Positions 1 to 21,478 of a DNA stretch of 64,000 nucleotides are shown one piece after another. The notes beneath the pieces were generated by a model, which had not been told where the DNA came from, made no database searches, and was given only the letters and a program-made list of their open reading frames with translations. The translations under genes and the position numbers were made by a program. Location of the stretch: the NCBI RefSeq assembly GCF_932526225.1, contig NC_064038.1, positions 7,439,070-7,503,069 on the forward strand. The letters run 5' to 3'. The stretch comes from Nematostella vectensis. Lineage: Eukaryota; Cnidaria; Anthozoa; Actiniaria; Edwardsiidae. Every line of letters begins with the position of its first letter. The stretch's first letter is position 1.

Positions 1-8628
<8,628 letters not shown>

Positions 8629-9966
8629 GAACTGGCCTGAGTCCATGAAAGTGAATAGGCTCTATTATCTACAATTTTCCACAACATTAAGCAACAGCAG
8701 ACTATATTTAAGAAGCATATGTACAATATACACAATTTCTCACCGTGTTCTCACTAAAGACATTAAGTTTTTGTACTCAATTTGCACAAATTTCTCTCGG
8801 TGTTGTCACTGAACAGTAGCATATGTAGGGGGTTAGGGGGTTTAAACCTCCCCTTTTGGCTGCCCGAAAGCCATGTGTAACAAAAAAGTACCCCCTCCCC
8901 CCTTTGTCACTCAGCAAAACCCCTCCCTTTAGCGAAAAGCTAGATCCGCCCCTGCTGAAGATGTTTACTTTTTGGCAAACAATAAAAAAAACACTTCATA
9001 TCTGCCAACCTCCACACCAAAAAAAACCCATAAAGATTGGGGTTCTATTCAGCTCTTAGTTTTGCCCTTAGCTTTGGAGACTCAACCAGGAAGCTAGATG
9101 GCGCCTGACAAAAGATGTCGCAGTTGGCTGGTATTGCAAATATTTTTTATGTGAAATTTAAAAAATTATCAAAACTTTCAGGCGTAATTTAAGCCTTTAC
9201 CACTGATATGGTGTGTTATGCATACAGCCAATAAACTCTTTTATATTTGATAGATTTTGCTCTTGAAACTTTGCTTTGTTTTTTTGTTGTTGTTTTTTTC
9301 TTAAAAATATTTTTTTTTTTGTTATTAAACCCACAGATGCAAGATTCATGAAGGAGTTCACATATATAAGATGTAGTAGTATTAGATGTAATTTAGAATT
9401 TTATTGTACAGTAATAACCTGGCTGTAGCTTGCATGAGGACAACAACCAGGATTATATTCAATTAACAATGAAATGTACGTGCCTTGATACCATTTGCCA
9501 TTATAATGCTTATAATTACATTTTTAACTTGTGCTATTGACTAATGACTTTTTTTCTTTGATTTTGTTTTCTGTTTCAAATCTGGATAGGATGTTAACTT
9601 TATGAAGTGTGATACATTAGTCACCCTAGTGGTCTATCATAAAATGCTGCATTCTGATTAGTTTTATAAAATTGCCGGATTTGATAGACAAATGACCAGA
9701 CCAAACAATGTTTTGGGCTACAAGTATACAAATTGACTTGCTAAGAGTGAATCTCTGAGTCTCTGAGTAAAAAGCTCATGAAGCAAAAGGCCAGCTCGAG
9801 TGTTAGGACCTTTCATTGTTCCCTTTGAAGTATATACTGCTTATTTTTCCTTTTCAGGTTTCGAAAAATAAAATTGCATAATACTCTTACTAGCAAAAAA
9901 TTGAATTGACGGAATTGACTCAGAGACCATGAGACCTCTAGAAGGATTGAAATACATGGATTACAC
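8629..9966. other. Intergenic DNA between GALT and the LINE, no gene seen
   Basis: AT-rich sequence. It contains a candidate GALT polyA signal at 8981 and a degraded element at about 8818-8957 whose right end (AGATCCGCCCCTG) resembles the CAGGGGCG MITE ends. No exon-like frame or RNA gene was recognised. Confidence 0.5.
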
Positions 9967-10114
9967 CTGGTGCACACTAGTGGCATTACACAGGCGTGCA
10001 CACTCATGTGTTCATATGTATAAGTGTGAATGGTTTGAAATAAATACATATAGCCCGACATAATGACATAAGAGCATAAACATACGAACATAAGAGTGTG
10101 CGCATATGTCATTA

Positions 10115-11558
10115 ACGCATAACGCAATACTCTTAAAAAAGCTTTCCCGATACGGAATCGACCGGTCTGCCATAAATTGGTTCCAGTCCTACTTGGAAGT
10201 AAGATCACAAAAATGCTCTGTCAACGGCCATCTTTCAAATGCCCAAGCTATTTCGCTCGGCATACCTCAGGGGTCAATAATCGGGCCGTTGCTGTTTTTA
10301 ATATATATCAACGACCTCCCAAATAGCTTGGACGTTGGAATACCAAAAATGTTCGCGGATGATACATCCGTTAGTTTCAGCGGTGAGAGTTCCAATCGCT
10401 TATAAACAAAGACATTAAAAATCTTCATTCTTGGCTTATCGCTAATCAACTAAGCCTAAATATTGCCAAGACCGAATTTATGGTAATAGGCTCTAGACAA
10501 AAACTAAAAACCCAATCTGACTTGGAAATTGAAATATTTATTGATAATAAACGCATTAATCAGGTCCGCCATGCGAAATCGCTTGGCCTATACATTGACG
10601 ACACCCTGTCTTGGGCCAAGCATATCGAGGAAATTTCCAAGAAAATATCAGCTGCGATTGGAGCACTAAAGCGCATCAGGTCATTTATTAAAAAATCCAC
10701 TGCCATCAAAATTTACAACTCTCTGATAGAACCCCACTTCCAGTACTGCAGTGCAGTCTGGGATGGGTTGGCAGTACATTTGGCTGACAAACTCCAAAAA
10801 TTGCAAAATCGCGCTGCAAGAGTGGTCACGAAATCAAACTATGACACCAGATCTAGCGAATTACTTGGTGTGCTTGGCTGGGACAGGGTGTCCACTACTA
10901 GGACTAAGAATAAGGCCACCGTTATGTTTAAGGTCCTTAATAACCTGACGCCCGAATACTTGTGCGATATGTTTCAATACAATAATCATGTCCCCTATAC
11001 CCTCAGGGATCATGAGAACAGGCTAGCCATACCAAAGCCGCGCACTAATTATATGAGGAGGTCTTTCAGCTATAGTGGAGCAGTTCTATGGAATAACCTT
11101 CCGAAGGCGCTGCGAAACAGCTACGAGTCTCAATCAATTTAAAAGGGAATTGGCAAAACTCGATCTGTAAGCCGGGCTCACTACACGGCAGACATGTAAA
11201 ACAGTAGTTTTCGTATTTTTATTGCTGAAATATGTAAACGTTTGTACTGATGTCTTGTCCGTGTCTAAATAAAGTCTATGTATGTATGTATGTATGTATG
11301 TATGTATGTATGTATGTATGTATGTATGTATGTATGTATGTATGTATGTATGTATGTATGTATGTATGTATGTATGTATGTATGTATGTATGTATGTATG
11401 TATGTATGTATGTATGTATGTATGTATGTATGTATGTATGTATGTATGTATGTATGTATGTATGTATGTATGTATGTATGTATGTATGTATGTATGTATG
11501 TATGTATGTATGTATGTATGTATGTATGTATGTATGTATGTATGTATGTATGTATGTA
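10115..11558 (+). mobile_element. 5'-truncated CR1/L2-like LINE: reverse transcriptase fragment with (TATG)n tail
   Basis: Translation shows the later part of a non-LTR reverse transcriptase: QGSIIGPLLFLIYINDLP, then the catalytic FADDTS box (about 10350-10368), KTEFMVIG, the thumb-region stretch HAKSLGLYIDD and the WNNLPKALRNS C-terminal motif. A stop and frame shift near 10405 separate the catalytic box from the downstream frame (10480-11142). A second shift near 11125 prevents the natural ending SLNQFKRELAKLDL. The 5' half (endonuclease, ORF1) is missing. The 3' end is AATAAAGTC followed by the microsatellite tail. The copy is dead. The exact clade is uncertain. Confidence 0.85.
11275..11558 (+). 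repeat. (TATG)n microsatellite, about 71 copies
   Basis: A near-perfect 4-bp tract of about 284 bp directly following the LINE AATAAA signal. It gives long but meaningless open frames on both strands. Confidence 0.98.
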
Positions 11559-12093
11559 TTATGTCACTAGTGTGAACAAGGCATTGTTTGAATGAGCACA
11601 AAAATTTTAAATGAGCACAAAAATAGCCATATGTTTATAAAAGAAAAGAACTTAACACCTGAATTCTAAGAAAAATAAAAAATGTTTTTTTTTTCATCAT
11701 TTCTCATTATAGAGAATTGTTTTATTAGAGGATGGAAAGCAATTATTTTTAGGGTTGGACTATTCATTTATACAGAGATTACCGATAGCATGTCCTGTTA
11801 CTGTGTTTCATATCGGGCAAGAGAAAAAAATTAACCGGAAATATAATATAAATCAGCCCGTAAAATTACAGGGCTGTTGTCTTTACTTCTGGTTTCCTAA
11901 TTTGCGCATTTATTGTGACGTCACAGACGGTTCGAAGGACTGGAACTAGTAAATACACAACAAAACTTCTTTTGGCATTGAAAAAGAAAAAAATCTGTGG
12001 CTCCATCTTGTTTTACTTATTCCCTTAAAAAGCCATAAAAAATAAACTGCTCTCTCTGAGATTTTACTATAGGAAGGCAGATTACCCTGTGTA

Positions 12094-15000
12094 ATGGCCA
12101 CCCCTCCTAGTTCATCGGCTGTTCGGGCTTTACAGCTCGAATTAAAGAAGCTAACAGAAGAGCCAGTCGAAGGCTTTACAGTAGAAGTCCCTGATGAGAG
12201 CAACACTTTTGAATGGGATGTAGCGATTTTCGGGCCACCAGGCACTCTCTATGCTGGTGGATACTTTAAGGTAGTATTCCCTTTATTTCTCCTTCTATTC
12301 CTGTTAATACTGTGGTATTTCAAGTGATGTTTTTCGCTTTTTAGGCGCATATGTCATTCCCACACGATTACCCATACTCACCGCCGACATTTCGCTTTTT
12401 GACAAAAATGTGGCACCCAAATATCTACGAGGTAAGCTGGCAAAGTTTTGTCCGATCTTTTTTACATTCTGTTGGTATCTACAACGACAAATAATCTTTC
12501 ATTTGTTCTTGTTTTTAGTCGGGGGATGTTTGTATTTCAATATTACATCCGCCTGTAGACGATCCACAGAGTGGAGAGCTCCCTTCGGAAAGATGGAACC
12601 CAACACAAAATGTTAGGTGAGAAACTATAAATATTTCCTCTCAAAATACTGGTATATTACTTTCAAGAACACTCATTTCATTCCGTTTTGACGTGATAGC
12701 TATATATACCACTATCCCCTCCAATACATTAAGATCCTTTAGATTCCAAGTTCAATCATTCTTTTCTTCCCCAGTAGCATCTGCTGATGGATGAGTCCAT
12801 TTCCATTACATTGTTAAGTTAGAGCCGTATATAGTTGTTTTAACATCCGATTTGCGACGAAATAGTCACAAAAACATTACTTTGCCTATAATTTAAAGCT
12901 TAACCTTAAGTCGGGTTTTTGTAATGCGCGAAAACAAGAAAACACCAGGCCATTCTTCATTCCGCACGCGTTCACAACGTGGTATCGAGTTTTTCTAAGT
13001 TCGGGTTGCATAAATGTATTACTTTTTAGTCTGGTAACTCGAAATGTTCAGATATAGTGTTTGAGATGAGCCCAGTGGCCTTGAATATTTCCTTGAGCTT
13101 TTTCTTTAAAGCCCAGAGCATGCCCAAGAAACAATACTTCTCTCTAGTGTGCAATCGATTCTTGCATTGTTTACTAGTATATGTTGCCATTGTTTCTGTA
13201 TTATGAAAGTACCAGCCAGGTGGATTGTGTATCATTATCATTTATAGAATAAGTAATATGCTGGTATTTCCATTCTTTTCACTCGCATTTTTTTATGCTT
13301 AAGCCTTACTTTTATTTTTACTTTGAATTTTTATCCATGTTATATATATTTTTTATTTATCAAATGAAACTAAATATAATTTTTATAACTTAATTATCTT
13401 TTACTGAATATATCCAGCTAAAATTATAGTTCTTGCTTATATTTGTTTTTCCTTTGAAAAAGTTCCTTTCTAAAAATGCCAACCTGTCTTACACCTAATT
13501 GGTCAATCACTTTACAAAACTTATGACGTATTCATAATTAAGCTACAAAGAAGTACGACAACAGCCTTGGTTACATGTATACATAATAATGCTACATTAA
13601 CCTACTTAACAGTTTGTCTAAACAAGGTATTCACATTGAAAAAAATAAATAAAAAGGTAAGCTACAGTATACACCTATTTCAAAAAAGTTTGACGATAAG
13701 AGAATGGAAAATGGAACAAAGTTTGGCCAATAGTAATGTTTCCTTGTATTTAAAATTCGTTTACTCATTACAAGGACCTCACTACAAACTTAATTTAGCC
13801 TCACTAAATGTCGTTAACAGATACAAGACTTGTTTTCCCTTACCAGGGGTGTTTGGCATTAATCATTTTCCATTTTCTTATAGTCAACCTTAATTGAAAT
13901 GGGTGTATAAACATTTATCTCTTTCCCTTGCAATGAGAATAAAAGATGCAGTATTCACATCAGGAACTTTGTTAGGATTCTCCAAAAGAGTATAGGATAA
14001 CTTCTAAAATTTACTCTTCAGGTTTTATGAATTCCTCATTTTGCTGCCTTATAGCTTCCAACATCATCACTTTAGGCAGAATTTCCTTGCCTAAAATCCG
14101 AAAGAAATGTGGATATCATTGCCTAATTTGTCCAAGGCCTTGGTTTCCTCACCTTAATGGAAAAATACCCAATCCCATGGTCTAAAATGCATTGTAGCCA
14201 AAGTTGTAAATTTTATCACAAAATCAGCACTTTTTTTAACCCTTGTTGCAAGACATACATCAAGATATCATTTTGTGTTTTTGCACTTTCATTCAATAAT
14301 AAAGTAAAATCACAACATCAATCTGGGATAATCTTTTGCTTCAGTGTAGAATGTACCAGCTGAATTAAAAGTACGTAACCTAACCACCAAACATCTTGTC
14401 CTGACCTGTTCTCTTTTGTTCTCTATTTGTGACTGATAGTTGTACTAATAGTACCATGGGGATTGCCAGTTGAATCCAGTAAAAAATTATAACATATTCT
14501 TGTTTTTTTTTCTTCAGAACAATTCTACTTAGTGTAATTTCGCTACTGAATGAGCCAAACACCTTCTCGCCAGCAAATGTTGATGCTTCAGTTATGTTCC
14601 GCAAGTGGAGGGAAACCAAGGGAAAAGATTCAGAATATGAGAAAATTATTAGGTAAAAATGCACAGAAACTTAATTAACCACTATATTGCTACCTGCAAT
14701 TGCATTTTCATTTGTTAACCTTTAGAATAGGCAATTAACCAAATGGACACTCATGATTTAGATATGCATGATGGTTGAAATTTTCTAAGAAGATTTCAAT
14801 AGAATAACATATATTGCTACAATTAGGAGGGAGGGTAGAAGTTGATCACATCGCTTCTATATGAAGGTTTGCCTTCATATTTACCATGGTGGGGTGGGGA
14901 ATGGCTTTGTAGTTACCAGTGTTTGGGGATATGGCTTTTGTAGTTACCAGTGTTTGGGGATATGGCTTTTGTAGTTACCAGTGTTTGGGGATATGACTTT

Positions 15001-16327
15001 TGTAGTTACCAGTGTTTGGGGATATGGCTTTTGTAGTTACCAGTGTTTGGGGTATGGCTTTTGTAGTTACCAGTGTTTGGGGGTATGGCATTGTAGTTAC
15101 CAGTGTTTGGGGATATGGCTTTTGTAGTTACCAGTGTTTGGGGATATGGCTTTTGTAGTTACCAGTGTTTGGGGGTATTGGTTTTGTAGTTGCCAGTGTT
15201 TGGGGGTATGGCTTTTGTAGTTACCAGTGTTTGGGGTATGGCTTTTGTAGTTACCAGTGTTGGGGGTATGGCATTGTAGTTACCAGTGTTTGGGGATATG
15301 GCTTTTGTAGTTACCAGTGTTTGAGGATATGGCTTTTGTAGTTACCAGTGTTTGGGGGTATGGCTTTTGTAGTTACCAGTGTTTGGGGGTATGGCTTTTG
15401 TAGTTACCAGTGTTTGGGGTATGGCTTTTGTAGTTACCAGTGTTGGGGGTATGGCATTGTAGTTACCAGTGTTTGGGGGTATGTCTTTTGTAGTTACCAG
15501 TGTTGGGGGTATGGCATTGTAGTTACCAATGTTGGGGGTATGGCATTATAGTTACCACTCTTAACAAGGGTGGGGGTGGATGGCTTTAAAGTTACTATGG
15601 TGGGTGATATGGCATCATAGTTACCATTGTGAGATGTGTGGCTTCAAATTTACCACTTTGGCTTCAAAGTTACCACATTTAACAAGGGTGGTGGGGGTGT
15701 GCCTTTGTTACCAATCTAAATATGGGTGGGGCTATGGCTTCATAGTCCGCACTCCTAAAGCCACATTAACACCAGTTTACTTCCAGAGGTCCGACGGGAA
15801 CCTCAACAGTTAAAAGGAATCTATTAGAATCCGAGATAATTAACAGGCCATCTGCTTTAAATTATCAATCACATCCTCAAAGAAACTTCCAATAGACACA
15901 CTGCTTTCAATACTTTGAAATATGTTTCGCGTTTTTCATTAAAAATCATCAGATATTGTTAGTTAATCGACCGGAAGTAAACTTGTAGTAACCAGTGCTG
16001 GGGGTGTGGCTTTGCATTTACCATGGTGGTCAGCGAAGGTTATGGCTTTGTAGTTACCACTTTCTACTTCCTCTTTCAGTCTTATAATGTGGTTTAATTT
16101 TTGAAAATAGAAAACAAGTTCAGAGATCAAAGATAGATGCTGAAAAAGATGGCATTCACGTCCCCACCACGGTGCAAGAATACTGCGTCAAGGCTAAGCC
16201 TACTAAGTCGGACAGTGATGACTTCAATGACTTCTATGACGATGATTATGCCGATGATTTAGATGATGACGATGATGATGATGACTGCATGGAGTACAGT
16301 GAGGATTCTGGGAACGAGGAGACATGA
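12094..16327 (+). CDS. UBE2R: Ubiquitin-conjugating enzyme E2 R (CDC34 type)
   Basis: E2 that works with SCF ubiquitin ligases to build K48-linked chains on cell-cycle and signalling substrates. Five exons with consistent phase: 12094-12270, 12345-12431, 12519-12616, 14518-14652, 16111-16327, giving 237 aa, the same size as animal UBE2R1/2 (236-238). ATG 12094 opens [20 protein letters not shown]. The catalytic cysteine is in [11 protein letters not shown] (start of exon 3). It is followed by the acidic loop [20 protein letters not shown] that defines CDC34-type E2s, then [20 protein letters not shown]. The last exon encodes the family's acidic C-terminal tail ([20 protein letters not shown] onward), which binds cullin. 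TGA is at 16325, with a candidate AATAAA at 16821. I cannot say which vertebrate paralogue it is closer to; a single pre-duplication gene is likely. Confidence 0.97.
14895..15600 (+). repeat. 27-31-bp minisatellite in UBE2R intron 4
   Basis: About 22 units on the theme TTGTAGTTACCAGTGTTTGG plus GGATATGGCTT, with length variation in the G-run. Diverged units continue to about 15740 and again at 15985-16060 beyond the MITE, so the MITE probably inserted inside the array. Confidence 0.9.
15756..15992 (-). mobile_element. Harbinger-like MITE inserted in the UBE2R intron 4 array
   Basis: Reverse-complement copy of the element at 30315-30567. It starts near AGCCACATTAACACCAGTTT (15756), contains GAGGTCCGACGGGAACC and TCACATCCTCAAAGAAACTT, and ends at CGACCGGAAGTAAACTTG. 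The last inverted-repeat bases have been lost at the junction with the array. Confidence 0.75.
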
Positions 16328-17610
16328 CAAATGTCAAGCATACTATAGCTCCCAATCAAAGCTGTATATTTTGTTACTTGTATGATAACCTTTAAATCGC
16401 GAACTCTTGAGGCATATGAAATGTGCAGTTTGCAAGAAAGGGCCACGACAGAGGGCCCTATTTCTGAAAGCTATTCTTTAGTTCTGTAGCTCTTAGCTTG
16501 GTCAGTAACTCGAATTTTTTGTCTCGCATGTAGTAGACTCTCCCTTTGGCACTCACTGTGAGCATTCATTTAAGCCCGCAATGGCCAAGATGATGTGCAA
16601 GATGGTTTTTTTTAGAAAAGGTTCTATATTAATACTGCCTTGAATCCAGGATACTTTATTCAGTGTGAAAGATGAAAGGTTAAATTATTAACAGAGAGGC
16701 ATCGTGCTAGTCAGAGCAAACAAAGTCCATTAAAGAGCCATCACTCTTATACATACACCCTATTATCATATCGTATTACTGTGACATCGTGACTGTAAGC
16801 GATGTAATGCCATATTGTAGAATAAATTGTGTTAGTAGTGCCCGGATTAACAGGTGCTCGTAGCTATTGCCACTATTAGTTTTTTTTATAAGGGACTACT
16901 GACGGTAACAAGGACGAATTTTTATGACATGGCTGACAGGAGAAATGATGTAGTCATCAAAGTTCAGCTTTTCGACCGTCTTTTATTTCTATGGATTTTT
17001 TTTTTCGCGATGATTTAGATAAACCACGAAGGGTAAAGGTAAAGAATAGCTTTCCAGGGTTTTGTTCAGTTGAGATTGGTTTCAGTTGTATATAACAAGA
17101 CCCCTGTGTATTTCTAGTAAATAGGTATATCGGTTGTTTGATATCTTTACAAATTATAAAGCAGGTACGACTTTCGGGAAGACGCATTTTGAGAATCGTG
17201 GTATATTCTGCATGGTACAATGCATATTATTTCGTTTGTAGAGATTTATGTTCTAGTCGCATCTGCTTTTTGAATATATAAAAATAAATGTCAATACACG
17301 CTACTCTATCATTAAACTATATCTAAATAATTTACGATTAGGTTGTGTGGTCAAGATAACTACTATTGCAAAAAAAAAAAACTCGCATATGTACCAAACA
17401 TGTAAAACCCAATCCTGCGCACCAAAAAGGCCGGCCCCCAACTCCTTTTAAAATGCATGGAGTACTGAGCCTACCGTTACTATGGGAGTACACAGGGAGG
17501 ATCCTTATCATAAATTAAGACTCGGCAAAGCTCAAATTGCGCGAAAAACGTACTATGTTTTAACTAAAAAGTGGAGAGGGACTCGGAAAGCTACCTATGC
17601 GAGTAATCAA
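16328..17610. other. UBE2R 3' flank, nothing else recognised
   Basis: Contains the probable UBE2R 3' UTR and polyA signal (16821). Beyond that is AT-rich sequence with no supported exon, RNA gene or transposon end up to the 21-bp array. Confidence 0.5.
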
Positions 17611-17617
17611 AAAGAAT

Positions 17618-19975
17618 AGCACATGGTGTGACCCTGATAGCATATGGTGTGACCCTGACAGCGCATGGTGTGACCATGATAGCGCATGGTGTGACCCTGA
17701 TAGCATATGGTGTGACCCCGATAGCACATGGTGTGACCCTGATAGCGCATGGTGTGACCCTGAAAGCGCATGGTGTGACCCTGATACCGCATGGTGTGAC
17801 CCTGATACCGCATAGTGTGGCCCTGATAGCGCATGGTGTGACCCTGATAGCGCATGTTGTGACCCTGAAAGCGCATGGTGTGACCCTGATACCGCATGGT
17901 GTGACCCTGTTGCGCATACTGTGCCCCTGATAGCGCATGTTGTGACCCTGATACCGCATGGTGTGATCCTGATAGCACATGGTGTGACCCTGATAGCGCA
18001 TGGTTTGACCCTGATAGCGTATGGTGTGACCCTTATAGCGTATAGTGTGACCCTGATAGCGCATGTTGTGACCCTAATAGCGCATAGTGTGGCCCTGATA
18101 ACGAATGGTGTGACCCTGATAGCGCATGGTGTGACCCTTATAGGGTATGGTGTGACCCTGATAGCACATGGTGTGACCCTGATGGCGCATGGTGTGACCC
18201 TGATAGCACATGGTGTGACCCTGATGGCGCATGGTGTGACCCTGATAGCACATGGTGTGACCCTGATAGCGTATGGTGTGGCCCTGATAGCGCATGGTGT
18301 GACCCTGATAGCGCATACTGTGCCCCTGATAGCGCATGTTGTAACCCTGATAGCGCATAGTGTGGCCCTTATAGCACATGGTGTGACCCTGATAGCACAT
18401 GGTGTGACCCTGATAGCGCATAGTGTGGCCCTGATAACGAATGGTGTGACCCTGATAGCGCATGGTGTGACCCTAATAGGGTATGGTGTGACCCTGATAG
18501 CACATGGTGTGACCCTGATGGCGCATGGTGTGACCCTGATAGCACATGGTGTGACCCTGATGGCGCATGGTGTGACCCTGATAGCACATGGTGTGACCCT
18601 GATAGCGTATGGTGTGGCCCTGATAGCGCATGGTGTGACCCTGATAGCGCATACTGTGCCCCTGATAGCGCATGTTGTAACCCTGATAGCGCATAGTGTG
18701 GCCCTGATAGCACATGGTGTGACCCTGATAGCACATGGTGTGACCCTGATAGCGCATTGTGTGACCGTGATAGCGCATTGTGTGACCCTGATAGCGTATG
18801 GTGTGACCCTGATAGCACATGGTGTGACCCTGATAGCGCATGTTGTGACCCTGATAGCGCATGTTGTGACCCTGAAAGCGCATGGTGTGACCCTGATACC
18901 GCATGGTGTGACCCTGTTGCGCATAGTGTGACCCTTATAGCGCATACTGTGCCCCTGATAGCGCATGTTGTGACCCTGATACCGCATGGTGTGATCCTGA
19001 TAGCACATGGTGTGACCCTGATAGCGCATGGTTTGACCCTGATAGCGTATGGTGTGACCCTTATAGCGTATAGTGTGACCCTGATAGCGCATGTTGTGAC
19101 CCTGATAGCGCATAGTGTGGCCCTGATAAAGCATGGTGTGACCCTGATAGCGCATGGTGTGACCCTAATAGGGTATGGTGTGACCCTGATAGCACATGGT
19201 GTGACCCTGATGGCGCATGGTGTGACCCTGATAGCACATGGTGTGACCCTGATGGCGCATGGTGTGACCCTGATAGCACATGGTGTGACCCTGATAGCGT
19301 ATGGTGTGGCCCTGATAGCGCATGGTGTGACCCTGATAGCGCATACTGTGCCCCTGATAGCGCATGTTGTAACCCTGATAGCGCATAGTGTGGCCATGAT
19401 AGCACATGGTGTGACCCTGATAGCACATGGTGTGACCCTGATAGCGCATTGTGTGACCGTGATAGCGCATTGTGTGACCCTGATAGCGTATGGTGTGACC
19501 CTGATAGCACATGGTGTGACCCTGATAGCGCATGTTGTGACCCTGATAGCACATGGTGTGACCCTGATAGCGCATGAAGTGACCCTGACAGCGTATGGTG
19601 TGACCCTGATAGCGCATGGTGTGACCCTGATAGCGTATGGTGTGACCCTGATAGCACATAGTGTGACCCTGATAGCACATGGTGTGACCCTGGTAGCGCA
19701 TGGTGTGACCCTGATAGCGTATGGTGTGACCCTGATAGCGCATGGTGTGACCCTGATAGCGCATGGTGTGACCCTGATAGCGCATGGTGTGACCCTGATA
19801 GCGCATGGTGTGACCCTGAAAGCGTATGGTGTGACCCTAATAGGGTATGGTGTGACCCTGATACCGCATGGTGTGACCCTGATTGCGCATAGTGTGGCCC
19901 TGATAGCGCATAGTGTGACCCTGATGGCAAATGGTGTGACCCTGATAGCACTTGGTGTGACCCTGATAGCACACT
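17618..19975 (+). repeat. 21-bp minisatellite, about 112 copies, with higher-order repeats
   Basis: The unit is built on CATGGTGTGACCCTGATAG plus a variable GCG/CAC/CGT ending. Variant patterns recur: a block containing GATAACGAAT (18097) repeats 336 bp later (18433), exactly 16 units. A block with ATACCGCATGGTGTGATCC (17951) repeats about 1028 bp later (18979). A period divisible by three without stops gives ORFs of up to 531 codons on either strand. I regard it as non-coding satellite between UBE2R and OTUD7. Confidence 0.95.
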
Positions 19976-20059
19976 TCTAGAGTCGGCAGAAAACAATAGC
20001 AGGGTAACTTGGGCTAAAAAATTCACGCAGGATTAGGTTTTATATGATTTGATGCTCAT

Positions 20060-20810
20060 AATTTAAACATCTCAATGCAAACTTTAAAGCTGATATTAGA
20101 AGATATTGAGCGACAGGTGAAGCTAAGCGAAGTTTACAATAATAGACGAGATCCAATCCGAAAGAACAAATTGAGACATTTTAGGACTTTCAAGGAGACC
20201 TACAAATGCGAAGATTACCTAACTGATATAAATAATGCACGACACAGGGTCACCCTCACAAAACGAAGACTCAGCCCAACAATTTTAGCCATTCAGACCG
20301 GGAGACACGCTAGACCATAACCCCGAATAAGAAAATGTGCACGATCTGCACACCAGGAAGAGGCCCTGCATAAAGATATCAGGACGATGACAAACAAAAG
20401 GGCCTTTCTATTTTGTGTGGATAAAGTGTGGATAATTGAAGATATAAACAGAGAAACGGCAAGATACATCTTTGATTGCAGAAGGGAAAGAAAAAAATGC
20501 CTTCAAAATATTAATACTTTTCGAAAATGACATCTGCTCTTTACATTATTTTTTTCGGGCTACACCAATAATTTCTCTTCAAGCTGCACTACACTAACCT
20601 GAAATGAAGGGACGTAAAAGAACCACTGGGGACGCAATAAACCCTCTGGCAGTGACCACCCATAGTGACAGTGCTTACAATGCTTACTAACAATACACTC
20701 AGGGGAGCACTTGATTTGGAGCCTGGCTCTGTTGTACGTTCCGCACCAGTATAACTGGTGAAAATTGGTGGAAATAAATAAATAAATGAATAAATAAATA
20801 AATATAAAAT
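20060..20810 (+). mobile_element. Decayed LINE 3' portion with AAAT tail
   Basis: 20075-20320 translates to FKETYKCEDYLTDINNARHR, a leucine/arginine-rich stretch, then TGRHARP. This resembles the region after the reverse transcriptase in many animal non-LTR ORF2 proteins. Stops follow. At 20570-20770 comes a 3'-UTR-like sequence that ends in a GAAATAAATAAATAAATGAA tract (20768-20805). A related 3'-UTR-like piece is at about 33120-33290. Assignment rests on my recollection of the pattern, not a search. Confidence 0.45.
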
Positions 20811-21478
20811 TGTGAAAGGAACTGAAATGAACAATTGTCACTGGGGTAAGGCACCGGCAGATACTGTACGGGTACCCACTGTTCTTTTACGTTGAGCAAA
20901 ATTCCCACTAAAAGTAAGACATTATTTTGTAATTTTGTAATTTTCAATAAGAGGATTATTATATCACTGAAAAAAATAAAAGTGCAATGTTATCTTTTTT
21001 ACAAAAAGTTGTCAATAGAAGCTTGTAGTGGTACCGTCACCAATTAATGAAGTAAAATGATACCCCATTCAGAGCCAGCATTACAAATTACAAGATACCA
21101 GGGGGGTGGGTTGATTTGGAACCTCCCAGTTTTTTTTTTCTTAAAGTATAATGAAATTACCAGAAGGCATGTGACGGCCCCCTCCCCCCCCTAGTTTTTT
21201 TAAGTACAATTAAACTGCCCTGATTACTGGCCCAGATTGCTGGTCCAGCAATGCTAATGCTGTTTGTACTGGGTCTTTTACGCAGACAGAGTCGAATTCA
21301 GGTGTTACCCATATAATTTCCTATCATGGTACATAAGCAGGGTGACGTCCGGATCCCTTGGAACCCCCTTTGGACATGCACCTGGGTAATGCAGGGCTTA
21401 AACCATCTCCCCTGTTGATTAGCATGAGCTGGCTTTTTCTTTAGAGAAATGGAAATAGTTTTCCTTCTGATTGTTTAG
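20811..21478. other. OTUD7 downstream flank
   Basis: No gene recognised. Around 21100-21215 there are C/G-runs and a short palindromic pair (CCTCCCAGTTTTTTTTTTC and CCCCCTAGTTTTTTTAAG), probably a degraded MITE. The OTUD7 3' UTR should lie here; I did not find a convincing polyA signal. Confidence 0.35.

Larger units (their letters stand above)
9967..11578. mobile_element. Small inverted-repeat element split by a LINE insertion
   Basis: The left end CTGGTGCACACTAGTGGC (9967) and the right end ATGTCACTAGTGTGAAC (11560) are inverted copies of the termini seen at 33455-33706 and 34019-34050. The left interior (about 10025-10112, with CCGACATAATGACATAAGAG and an AACATAAGAGTGTGCGC block) matches the 33-kb copy. 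The LINE at about 10115-11558 lies between the two halves, so it inserted later. Confidence 0.6.

Noticed and set aside
17560..20026. Very long ORFs on both strands over the 21-bp satellite (up to 531 codons)
   Set aside because: Unit length divisible by three with no stop codon in several frames; residues only mirror the DNA repeat, no domain, intergenic.
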